A DNA stretch of 64,000 nt, taken from contig NZ_LMQO01000001.1 of NCBI RefSeq assembly GCF_001425385.1, positions 682,001 to 746,000 on the forward strand, written 5' to 3'. The translations under genes and the position numbers were made by a program. The notes under the pieces were generated by a model. That model saw only the letters and a list, made by a program, of their open reading frames with translations. It ran no database searches and was not told where the DNA came from. The DNA comes from Sphingomonas sp. Leaf407. GTDB lineage: Bacteria; Pseudomonadota; Alphaproteobacteria; Sphingomonadales; Sphingomonadaceae. Shown piece after piece: positions 55,737 through 64,000 of the stretch. Position 1 is the first letter of the stretch; each line of letters begins with the position of its first letter.

Positions 55737-56973
55737 TTGGCGCAGGAACCGACGAGCAGGGAGAATCCTGACAAGGCTCCACGATCCACACAGGACGACG
55801 TGCCTCACAAGCGCTCGCCGGTCCCGGCAGCGAGTGAAACCGATGAGTCTACGAAGACGCTACGGGCCCTTCGCGATACGATCCAGAGCGACATCGAAAC
55901 GGAAACGGCCATCCAGCTTCGGTTCGATGGCGATCGGGTCGAGATCTGGCGCGTGATTTATTCGATGGTCACGAAGCTCGCGACGCTGCGCAGCAGACTG
56001 GAAACCGTCAGGGCGATCAAGAAGACCGACAGCTTTCTGGTGGATAAGGCCATCGTACAGTCGAACGCCGAATCCAGACCGGCCGTCGCCGACGTCTTGC
56101 AACCCGGCGGTATCGTATCGATCCAGCGGCTCAAAAGGTGCCTGCTTCGGTTTCACCTGCGGTTACGCTTCCGGCCGATCGCAAGACGGTGGAGATCGGC
56201 GCCTTCTTATCGTAGCGGAGCGCGGAGGCTATCTCGTGCTGAAGCCGTCCCGCCCATGGAACCATCCGCTTTGTACCCAGCGGCCGATCAAGCTTCGCTG
56301 CAGCCCGCTGGTCGTGTCGACGGTGGACGGCATGCGGGCGACGATTATCATGGTCCATGGCGACGAGCGTACGACGGCATCGCCATCTATGGCGTGAAAG
56401 CCGATGGCATGTTCAAGGACTTGTTCGACGGACACCGCTACGACCCGGGATGCACCTATTCGGGCAGTTTCTCCGGCTTCTTCGATCGTATCGGCACCGT
56501 AAATCTTCTGCTCCCGACCAGTCCGATCACCAACGCCTTCCACACCCCTGGCCAGCAATGGGGTAGCCGCAAGCTCGATGTTGGTCGTCCGACGGGTACG
56601 CTGGCCGCCTTGGAAACCTGACACCAGCACGACGACAAGCCCAAGCAGACCTTCCACGTCCTCAGCCCGTCGGGCGGTTCGCAGTTGCGCTTTCCAGATG
56701 ATGGTCGATGGCGACCGCGTGATCCTGCTCGGGCGGGTAGGGCAGGAGCTCCAGGGCTTTTCGATCGACATGGAAAAGGGCGTGGGCAGGGTGCGCTCGC
56801 CAAAGCAACCGTTTGCCAGCGGCATCACCGGCAACCCGTATCTTTTCCTCGACGCCCGTGCCGACGGAACGCAACAGGTCGCCGCCGCCGTCGCCGTCTA
56901 CGCCGAAAGTAACAAGGTGCTGATGCTGTGGTACGATCATGGAACGGATGACTGGTCGATCTTGCCGTCCTGA
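55737..56973 (+). pseudogene. Multiply frameshifted gene of unknown function
   Basis: Protein-like sequence continues across this span but only by switching frames. A TTG at 55737 with a GGGGGAGG 5 bp before it opens LAQEPTSRENPDKAPRSTQ and runs to VLQPGGIVS near 56115. It continues in a second frame (KVPASVSPAVTLPADRKT) to about 56205, a third (AERGGYLVLKPSRPWNHPL) to about 56360, then back to the first (YDGIAIYGVKADGMFKDLF) to a TGA at 56619, past that stop (KPKQTFHVLSPSGG), and finally ends in another frame with WYDHGTDDWSILPS at 56973. I recognise no family. Gene decay is more likely than sequencing error, given the two IS remnants nearby. Confidence 0.6.
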
Positions 56974-57054
56974 TGGCGTTCTTGCCGTTGCACGCAACGG
57001 AACGAACGTGCCCCCGGAAAATGGAGAGTTACCTTGAAGCAAAAGGCGAACTCG

Positions 57055-57265
57055 ATGACGAAGCAGCGACGGTTCATGAAGGAATAAGCACGAAGCGGCA
57101 CGGCTGGTGGCAACCAGCAGACGGACGCAGCAGGAGCTAGCGGAGAATCTGGGTATCGAGCTATCGACGATGATGCGCTGGATCGACCACAGCCAGGAGC
57201 GTCTGGTAGAGATGTCTGATAATGCGTTGCAGGCCGATATAATCGCCGAGTTAAAGCTGACGTAA
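57055..57265 (+). mobile_element. Frameshifted IS3-family OrfA remnant
   Basis: The ATG at 57055 opens MTKQRRFMKE, then the frame stops; the next frame continues KHEAARLVATSRRTQQELAE and LGIELSTMMRWIDHSQERL. Together these match the N-terminal half of IS3-type OrfA transposases. The frame ends at a TAA at 57265 without a leucine zipper or OrfB. It is therefore a dead fragment, lying 130 bp left of the CRISPR array. Confidence 0.65.
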
Positions 57266-57396
57266 CCCCTTTCTTTCATTCAGTGGCAACCAGAGGCCGA
57301 CCGATGTTGTCGCCCAGGAGTGCAGGTGAAGCAACGGGTGAGATTAACCCCGCCAGTTGCTGCTAGAGCTCGGCAGCGAATACGGCCGGAGTGGTG
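57266..57396. other. Trailer region left of CRISPR array
   Basis: About 130 bp between the IS remnant and the first repeat. I see no gene, no degenerate repeat copy and no convincing hairpin. Because the array is read leftwards, this is its leader-distal end, where transcription should stop. Confidence 0.4.
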
Positions 57397-60300
57397 GGTC
57401 TATCCCCGCGCATGCGGGGGAGCCGCGCCGATCGCGCGGCCGAGCGGTTCGAGCGGGGGTCTATCCCCGCGCATGCGGGGGAGCCTCCGACGTCGACAAG
57501 ATGCTCGGGCGGATGACGGGTCTATCCCCGCGCATGCGGGGGAGCCGCCGCCTGCGCATTGACGAGCGACGCGTTGAGGGGTCTATCCCCGCGCATGCGG
57601 GGGAGCCCCGTTACGACCTGTTCCGAAGCACCCGACATAGGGTCTATCCCCGCGCATGCGGGGGAGCCGGTGATGGCCGACTGAAGGGCGAAGGATGCAA
57701 GGGTCTATTCCCGCGCATGCGGGGGAGCCGTCAGAACGGATAGAACGGCAGGAAACGGCGAGGGTCTATCCCCGCGCATGCGGGGGAGCCGGTGCTGGAT
57801 TCCGCCCCGGCCTGCCCGGTGCGGGTCTATCCCCGCGCATGCGGGGGAGCCCCATGGATAATCGTCACGTGCTTCGGAAGCGAGGGTCTATCCCCGCGCA
57901 TGCGGGGGAGCCCAGTCGCGCGAGCGCGCTTTCGGCTTCGTCGATGGTCTATCCCCGCGCATGCGGGGGAGCCTGCGTCTCCTGCATATAGCGAGCGAGG
58001 GGCGTGGGTCTATCCCCGCGCATGCGGGGGAGCCACGTGGGAGTATATTCGCCGCTGTCCTGGCCCGGGTCTATCCCCGCGCATGCGGGGGAGCCAACCG
58101 GGTAGCCATTGGCGGCGGTGCGTCGCAGGGTCTATCCCCGCGCATGCGGGGGAGCCATCGGGAACATCCTGCGGGGCTTGGCGCTGCTGGGTCTATCCCC
58201 GCGCATGCGGGGGAGCCCGCTGCATCCCTATCGAGGGGGAACCCGGCATGGGTCTATCCCCGCGCATGCGGGGGAGCCTGCGTGAGCCGACCGCGCCATG
58301 GTGCGCCGTGGGGTCTATCCCCGCGCATGCGGGGGAGCCGCCGTCGACGAAGGTGCCGGCCGCATCCGCCGGGGTCTATCCCCGCGCATGCGGGGGAGCC
58401 GGCCACCGCGACGGCCGCCGACGCTGCGGCGAAGGTCTATCCCCGCGCATGCGGGGGAGCCGCAAGGTTACGCTGGTGGCCGGCGTGCTGTACGGGTCTA
58501 TCCCCGCGCATGCGGGGGAGCCGAAACCTTCGATTTCGCAATGATCGCCGAGCGGGGTCTATCCCCGCGCATGCGGGGGAGCCAACTCGACGATCGCGGC
58601 ACGGACGTCGCCGTCGGGTCTATCCCCGCGCATGCGGGGGAGCCAAATCGGGAAAGCGCGACCAGACGTCGAGCTGGGGTCTATCCCCGCGCATGCGGGG
58701 GAGCCAACCTCGTGGCCCACACCAAACGCCCCGTCCCGGGTCTATCCCCGCGCATGCGGGGGAGCCCTGGTGTCGAAGCGCACGACCGCACCGAGCGGGG
58801 GTCTATCCCCGCGCATGCGGGGGAGCCTCGTGGCGACGTTCGTGGATCCCGACGGCGAACGGTCTATCCCCGCGCATGCGGGGGAGCCGACCTGAGGCGC
58901 TTCATGACCGCCGCCCGTGAGGGTCTATCCCCGCGCATGCGGGGGAGCCTGCCCATCTGCTTCGGCAGGGTCTTTGTCCTTGGGTCTATCCCCGCGCATG
59001 CGGGGGAGCCGGAAGGCGGTCGCATCGCCTTCCCACAAGTCGAGGTCTATCCCCGCGCATGCGGGGGAGCCTCGCTCAGCGAGAGGTCGCGCTCCCATAG
59101 CAGAGGTCTATCCCCGCGCATGCGGGGGAGCCGCGCGGGTGGCCGGCGGCGACGCGAAGGCCCGGGGTCTATCCCCGCGCATGCGGGGGAGCCGACGAAA
59201 CCGCCGACGACGTCGAGCGCACCCACGGTCTATCCCCGCGCATGCGGGGGAGCCGAAGGCCGCCGCCTGATGCGCGGCGTGGTGGTGGGTCTATCCCCGC
59301 GCATGCGGGGGAGCCGGCAGTCTTGACCTCCAAGATGCCGATGCCGCGGGTCTATCCCCGCGCATGCGGGGGAGCCTACCCGAAGCACGGGTAGGTGATG
59401 ACTGCGCCGGGTCTATCCCCGCGCATGCGGGGGAGCCCTCGCCGGGGTGGCGAAAGGCGACACCCTGCTGGGTCTATCCCCGCGCATGCGGGGGAGCCGA
59501 TCTCAATGCGCTCTGACAAGGTCGTGCTACCGGTCTATCCCCGCGCATGCGGGGGAGCCGGATGGGTGGGATAAAAGTCGTCGCGCTCGCGGGGTCTATC
59601 CCCGCGCATGCGGGGGAGCCTGCCGGCAGATCGCCTGAAAGAAGGGATCGAAAGGTCTATCCCCGCGCATGCGGGGGAGCCTGCCGACCGCCCATTTGCC
59701 GATGCCGTCCGCCGGGTCTATCCCCGCGCATGCGGGGGAGCCTTGCCATCGACCGGCCCTGTGACGCCCACCGACGGTCTATCCCCGCGCATGCGGGGGA
59801 GCCTGGTCAGCCCGCGCACGCGCGGAGATCCCCGGGGGTCTATCCCCGCGCATGCGGGGGAGCCTGCCCCAGCACCTCGACGATCGCATAGTCGCCGGGT
59901 CTATCCCCGCGCATGCGGGGGAGCCTGGTGCGTTGCGGCCACCGGACGCGCCGTGACGGGTCTATCCCCGCGCATGCGGGGGAGCCTTGGAACGAGCCAG
60001 TTTCACCAGTTCAGCAAAGGGTCTATCCCCGCGCATGCGGGGGAGCCCGAGGAAGATGGCCGCAGCCAAGCCGTGACGCGGGTCTATCCCCGCGCATGCG
60101 GGGGAGCCCAACAGGTCAGTGGCGCGATCTTGCCGACCCTGGGTCTATCCCCGCGCATGCGGGGGAGCCTGGCTGCTGTTGGCCACGCCACCTACATCGC
60201 GGGGTCTATCCCCGCGCATGCGGGGGAGCCCGCTACGGGCTTGGCCTGATCGCCGGTGCTGCGGGTCTATCCCCGCGCATGCGGGGGAGCCTCTTCCTGA

Positions 60301-62182
60301 ATTTGTTTGACCATCTGGTCGAGCGGTCTATCCCCGCGCATGCGGGGGAGCCACCTGTGTCGGCGGCGGGGCGGTGCTGGTCGCGGGTCTATCCCCGCGC
60401 ATGCGGGGGAGCCGGCCAAGCTGGGATGGAACCCCGCTCGACTCCGGGTCTATCCCCGCGCATGCGGGGGAGCCACGCCAGCCATAAGCCCGCGTTGCGC
60501 AAAGACGGGTCTATCCCCGCGCATGCGGGGGAGCCTCCTCGAAAGCACCGGCGGCTTCCACGATTGCGGGTCTATCCCCGCGCATGCGGGGGAGCCGTGC
60601 AATTGAACGCGGCCTGCACGCGGCCGACGGGTCTATCCCCGCGCATGCGGGGGAGCCTCATCGCGCTGCCTCCGGGGCGGGAGGGAGGGGGGTCTATCCC
60701 CGCGCATGCGGGGGAGCCGTGCAGCTTGCAGCCATTACCGGCCCTGAAAAGGGTCTATCCCCGCGCATGCGGGGGAGCCCAACTGCGCCGTGGTCGCGCT
60801 CGGAATTACGAGGGTCTATCCCCGCGCATGCGGGGGAGCCGTCAACGCCGCCGGCGACAAAGCGACCGAACAGGGTCTATCCCCGCGCATGCGGGGGAGC
60901 CGCCTTCGCCTGGGGCGCGCACGACTGCTGCACGGGTCTATCCCCGCGCATGCGGGGGAGCCATCGCGAGCCAGTCGAATCCGTCGAGGCCGCCGGGTCT
61001 ATCCCCGCGCATGCGGGGGAGCCGCCTCGATCAGCTTGGTCAGCCGCGACGCAAGGGGTCTATCCCCGCGCATGCGGGGGAGCCGGCACGTCGGCCGCCA
61101 TGCTGGCGACACCCACGGGTCTATCCCCGCGCATGCGGGGGAGCCAGGTCGCCGAAGCTGGCGGGGGTCAGCGCGACGGGTCTATCCCCGCGCATGCGGG
61201 GGAGCCCCGAAGTCCGGCACTCGGCCGCCGACCTTGATGGGTCTATCCCCGCGCATGCGGGGGAGCCACGGACGCCGAATCGCCGGGCAGCAACAACCCG
61301 GGTCTATCCCCGCGCATGCGGGGGAGCCACATAGTGAATCGGATCGTGTCATTAGAGGACGGGTCTATCCCCGCGCATGCGGGGGAGCCGACGCGATGCG
61401 CCGAAAATTGCTGGTGTCAGTGGGTCTATCCCCGCGCATGCGGGGGAGCCAAGCGTTTTTGCGACGAAAAATGCGGCGACCGGGGTCTATCCCCGCGCAT
61501 GCGGGGGAGCCGAGGGAGATGCCACGGAAGTCGTCGCGCTCGGGGGTCTATCCCCGCGCATGCGGGGGAGCCGATCCTTCGACGGCCGACCATGGCGCGG
61601 CCGCGGGTCTATCCCCGCGCATGCGGGGGAGCCGCCGGTGAACCGCTGCGCGGCCACGAGCAGGCGGGTCTATCCCCGCGCATGCGGGGGAGCCATCCTC
61701 GACGGCTTCCCACGGCTTGCCGATCATGGTCTATCCCCGCGCATGCGGGGGAGCCCCGGCGACGTCGATCTCGCGGCCGAACTGACGGGGTCTATCCCCG
61801 CGCATGCGGGGGAGCCCTGCACGCGCGCAAAGCCGGTGATGCAACAGGGGGTCTATCCCCGCGCATGCGGGGGAGCCATCATCACCGACGTGCCGAACGG
61901 GCTGATCTCGGGTCTATCCCCGCGCATGCGGGGGAGCCTTGCAAGGAATCCCGCCATTCATGCCAACCCAGGGTCTATCCCCGCGCATGCGGGGGAGCCG
62001 CCGGCGACGAAGTCTCCGACGAAAATTGCGCGGGTCTATCCCCGCGCATGCGGGGGAGCCATCTGGATGACCTTCGCTTTCTTTGGAGTAGGGGGTCTAT
62101 CCCCGCGCATGCGGGGGAGCCGTTCTCTGTGTGGCGGCTCCTGCCTCCGCACAGGGTCTATCCCCGCGCATGCGGGGGAGCC
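57397..62182 (-). CRISPR. Type I-E CRISPR array, 79 repeats and 78 spacers
   Basis: A 28-bp repeat (plus strand starting GGTCTATCCCC and ending GCGGGGGAGCC) recurs exactly every 61 bp, giving 79 repeats and 78 spacers of 33 bp. The stem is CCCCGC/GCGGGG with a 4-base loop. On the minus strand the repeat ends GCGGGGATAGACC, matching the GCGGGGATAAACC end of type I-E repeats of E. coli, so the crRNA 5' handle is about ATAGACC plus one base and transcription runs leftwards. cas1 and cas2 lie immediately to the right on the same strand. One repeat, at 57702, differs by a single T. No spacers appear duplicated. Confidence 0.97.
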
Positions 62183-62228
62183 TCTGCCACCCAACTGGCT
62201 GTTCTCTCTAACAATGTCAAAGATCCAT
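62183..62228 (-). promoter_or_regulatory. CRISPR leader
   Basis: The 46 bp between the cas2 stop and the first repeat on the minus strand should include the leader that directs array transcription and spacer insertion. Read on that strand it contains TTGACATTG, a possible -35 element, but no clear -10 box. The leader may extend into the 3' end of cas2. The newest spacers are expected next to it at the right end of the array. Confidence 0.6.
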
Positions 62229-62543
62229 TCAATCCTCCGTTCGGGCGGGGAGCGCGCGGCGGACCAGGAGGATGCCGTCGTGCGCCGTCACATCCTTGGG
62301 CGGTTCGCCCAGCGTTGCAAGCCCCAGACCGCCGGCGGCGGCGGATTCGGCCCAGCACATCACGATGCTGCCGCGGCGCAGGCGGCCATGCCATTCCTCG
62401 ACCACGGCCCAGATCCGGCCGCGCACGCCAGCACTCATCCGGGGCTGGGCATAGACGCCGGGGGCCAGTTCGAGCATCGCCGAGCCGAGAAACCCGCGGT
62501 AGCGATCCTCGACGTCGCGGGTGATGACGACGGTAAGCGGCAT
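62229..62543 (-). CDS. cas2: Cas2, type I-E
   Basis: 104-residue Cas2e protein, the structural partner of Cas1 in the spacer-integration complex. It starts MPLTVVITRDVEDRYRGFLG with the ferredoxin-like fold hallmarks, then LELAPGVYAQPRMSAGVR, IWAVVEEWHG and IVMCWAE, as in the E. coli-type Cas2e. It is encoded 5 bp after cas1 and immediately before the leader. All expected blocks are present, so the integrase complex should be complete. Confidence 0.94.
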   Translation of the reverse strand: MPLTVVITRDVEDRYRGFLGSAMLELAPGVYAQPRMSAGVRGRIWAVVEEWHGRLRRGSIVMCWAESAAAGGLGLATLGEPPKDVTAHDGILLVRRALPARTED

Positions 62544-62548
62544 CGACG

Positions 62549-63448
62549 TCAGGCCATGCCCGCCGGGGGCGCCGGCGGCGGCGTTTCGCCCGGGAGCAGC
62601 AGCGTCTTGATCCGGTCGATCATGCCGGGGATGACGGCACGCTGACGGAACAGCAATGCCGAGCGTTTGCGCACCAGACGTTCAATCGGGGCGGCACCCC
62701 GGGCGCGCGCCTCGCGGACGGCGCCGAAGGCGATGTCGAGCAGCACGTCGTGACGATAGAGATCGGCGATGTCGAGGACGAAGCTCTGGCCCGAATCCTC
62801 GTGGACGAAGCCCAGTTGCGGGATCGCACCGGTCGCCGCTACCGCGACGCAGGCGGCGGCGGTCATCGCCGATCCGGCATGGTTGATCGCCTGATTGGCA
62901 AGATCGCTGGCTTCGGGGTTCTCACGGTCGTAGCGTCGCCCGTTCCACACGATGCCGTGTCGTTCGGCCGCGAGCGCATAGGCCCGCTTGATCCGCGCGC
63001 CCTCCTGTCCGCGCAGTACGGCGATCTCGCGCGTCCGCACGATCTCGCCGAAGCGCATCGCGTACATCGCGCGTGCGGTTTCCATACGCAACTTGGGGTC
63101 GGCCCAGCGCGTCACCTGCGCCCGCGCCAGCGCCGAACTGTCGGGCATCAGCGGCGGTGCGGTATAGAAGCGGACCGCGCCGTCGCCGATCGCCGCCAGC
63201 GCGCATCCGTGGCGGGCGAGCAGGCGCAGCGCATCATGGGTGACGCTCGATCCGGGGCCGAGCAGCACGATCGAGATGGCGTGATAGGGGATCTGATAGT
63301 CCCCGGCCGCCATCTGCCCGCCGCCCGCGGTCACGAACCGCAGGCAGCCGTTCTCAACTTCCAGCCGCCCGCGATCGAGCCAGACCAGCCCCTGACGGTC
63401 GGCATGCGGGATGCGGGCTTTCTCGAGGCCCAGCCGACCGGAGAGCAT
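62549..63448 (-). CDS. cas1: Cas1, type I-E integrase
   Basis: 299-residue Cas1e, the integrase that inserts new spacers. The N-terminal beta-domain contains GLVWLDRGRLEVENGCL and ISIVLLGPGSSVTHDALRLL; the catalytic helical domain contains ENPEASDLANQAINHAGSA, and the metal-binding His and Asp are in LGFVHEDSGQ and FVLDIADLYR. The ATG at 63448 directly follows the cas6e stop codon (TAGATG). With cas2 it forms the adaptation module of this type I-E locus. Confidence 0.95.
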   Translation of the reverse strand: MLSGRLGLEKARIPHADRQGLVWLDRGRLEVENGCLRFVTAGGGQMAAGDYQIPYHAISIVLLGPGSSVTHDALRLLARHGCALAAIGDGAVRFYTAPPLMPDSSALARAQVTRWADPKLRMETARAMYAMRFGEIVRTREIAVLRGQEGARIKRAYALAAERHGIVWNGRRYDRENPEASDLANQAINHAGSAMTAAACVAVAATGAIPQLGFVHEDSGQSFVLDIADLYRHDVLLDIAFGAVREARARGAAPIERLVRKRSALLFRQRAVIPGMIDRIKTLLLPGETPPPAPPAGMA

Positions 63449-64000
63449 CTACCCGTTCCGCCCCGGCGGCCGGAGCAGCAGCATGCCGAAGCCGAACGCG
63501 GCATGCCGGCCGACGCCGCGCGCCAGCAGCGCGGCGAACCGGTCGGGGTCGGTCACGCGCAACGTACCCGCGAGGAGGGCATCCGGTCCTTCCACCGGGC
63601 AGGTACGCGCCGGCTTGTCGGGCGTGGCATGCCGGCTGCGCCGGGTGCGCTGGCGCAGCGCCATGCGCAGATCGACCGCCTCGATTTCGGCGATCCCGTC
63701 GAGCCGGGCGAGCAGCCAGTCGCGATAGACGTGTTCGCGATGGACGGTCTTGCTGTCGCCACCTGCCGCGACCACCCGTTCGCAGGCCGCGACATAGGCG
63801 TCGATCTCGCTCGCGCTACGTTGCCACGCGTCCTGCCGCCCGGCCCGTTCGGCGCGCTTCTTCTTGCCGAAACGGACGACCGGGCGGGCGCGAACCTCGA
63901 AATCATAGCGGCTGCCGGCGCGCCACGTCGCCGGCATTTCCTGAACATCGGGCGGTGTGGGAAAGACCGAGCGCAGCAGATCGTCGGCGGAGGGAAGGGC
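63449..64000 (-). CDS. cas6e: Cas6e (CasE) crRNA endoribonuclease, 5' end outside window
   Basis: 184 codons of a type I-E Cas6e are visible, with the frame open to the right edge of the window. Cas6e cuts the pre-crRNA in the repeat hairpin. Evidence is the basic segment RPVVRFGKKKRAERAGRQDA, the HREHVYRDWLLARLDG stretch and the C-terminal Gly-rich loop GVGRHAAFGFGMLLL typical of Cas6 enzymes. About 35-40 N-terminal residues are missing because of the edge. The other Cascade genes and cas3 are expected to the right, upstream on this strand. Confidence 0.87.
   Translation of the reverse strand, partial: ALPSADDLLRSVFPTPPDVQEMPATWRAGSRYDFEVRARPVVRFGKKKRAERAGRQDAWQRSASEIDAYVAACERVVAAGGDSKTVHREHVYRDWLLARLDGIAEIEAVDLRMALRQRTRRSRHATPDKPARTCPVEGPDALLAGTLRVTDPDRFAALLARGVGRHAAFGFGMLLLRPPGRNG

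Noticed and set aside
54459-56621. A 720-codon plus-strand frame across the epimerase region
   Set aside because: Its first half is antisense to the epimerase. Only parts after 55737 look like protein, and these belong to the frameshifted pseudogene.
57320-62645. Long plus-strand reading frames with repeated GLSPRMRGS, SIPAHAGEP and VYPRACGGA peptides
   Set aside because: These are translations of the CRISPR repeat in three frames, a common artefact; they have no start signal or domain.

Overview
The window is G+C-rich DNA that looks like a chromosome segment of a sphingomonad-type alphaproteobacterium. Evidence: five large TonB-dependent receptors, two FecI/FecR signalling cassettes, a TorF-type putative porin, a complete kdp operon, and start codons with weak Shine-Dalgarno sequences. 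No tRNA, rRNA or replication origin was recognised.

Layout, left to right. 1-5.7 kb: end of a TonB receptor, then a MocR-type regulator divergent from phzF and a DJ-1/PfpI gene. 5.7-13.6 kb: a TonB receptor/ECF sigma/FecR unit, a class A acid phosphatase and another TonB receptor. 13.7-15.3 kb: a spore-photoproduct-lyase-like radical SAM gene and a phosphoesterase. 15.3-18.4 kb: a PepSY/DUF2271/DUF4198/ApbE operon; the DUF2271 protein carries a flavinylation motif. 18.5-27.3 kb: kdpE, kdpD, kdpC, kdpB, kdpA and kdpF (reading leftwards), an extra 27-codon ORF and a TorF porin. 27.5-34 kb: small envelope genes, a large catalase and a CPA1 antiporter. 34-39 kb: an ECF sigma/FecR/TonB receptor/phosphoesterase operon. 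39.2-46.3 kb: a tricorn-like peptidase, a TonB receptor and a divergent Lrp regulator. 46.6-54.1 kb: a five-gene co-directional set with a TPR-secretin, an exported SGNH hydrolase, a Cys-rich Tat-type protein and two regulators. 54.1-57.3 kb: a decayed zone with two IS3-type remnants, a truncated polysaccharide-export gene, an intact nucleotide-sugar epimerase and a multiply frameshifted gene. 57.4-64 kb: a type I-E CRISPR array and the cas2, cas1 and cas6e genes, the last cut by the window edge.

The array has 79 repeats and 78 spacers with an exact 61-bp period. The repeat only resembles known type I-E repeats on the minus strand, so transcription runs leftwards from a short leader next to cas2, in line with the cas genes. 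The base flanking each repeat on that strand is C at 67 of 78 junctions. Eight of the 11 exceptions fall in a block of 23 consecutive spacers, which suggests a C-ending PAM and a past period of relaxed spacer selection.

Several genes form functional units. Two sigma/anti-sigma/receptor cassettes probably sense and import specific ligands. One of these is joined to an exported phosphoesterase, and another receptor faces an acid phosphatase across a region with two candidate Pho boxes. The receptor/tricorn-protease/Lrp group suggests peptide uptake. Strong G+C hairpins follow three of the receptor genes.
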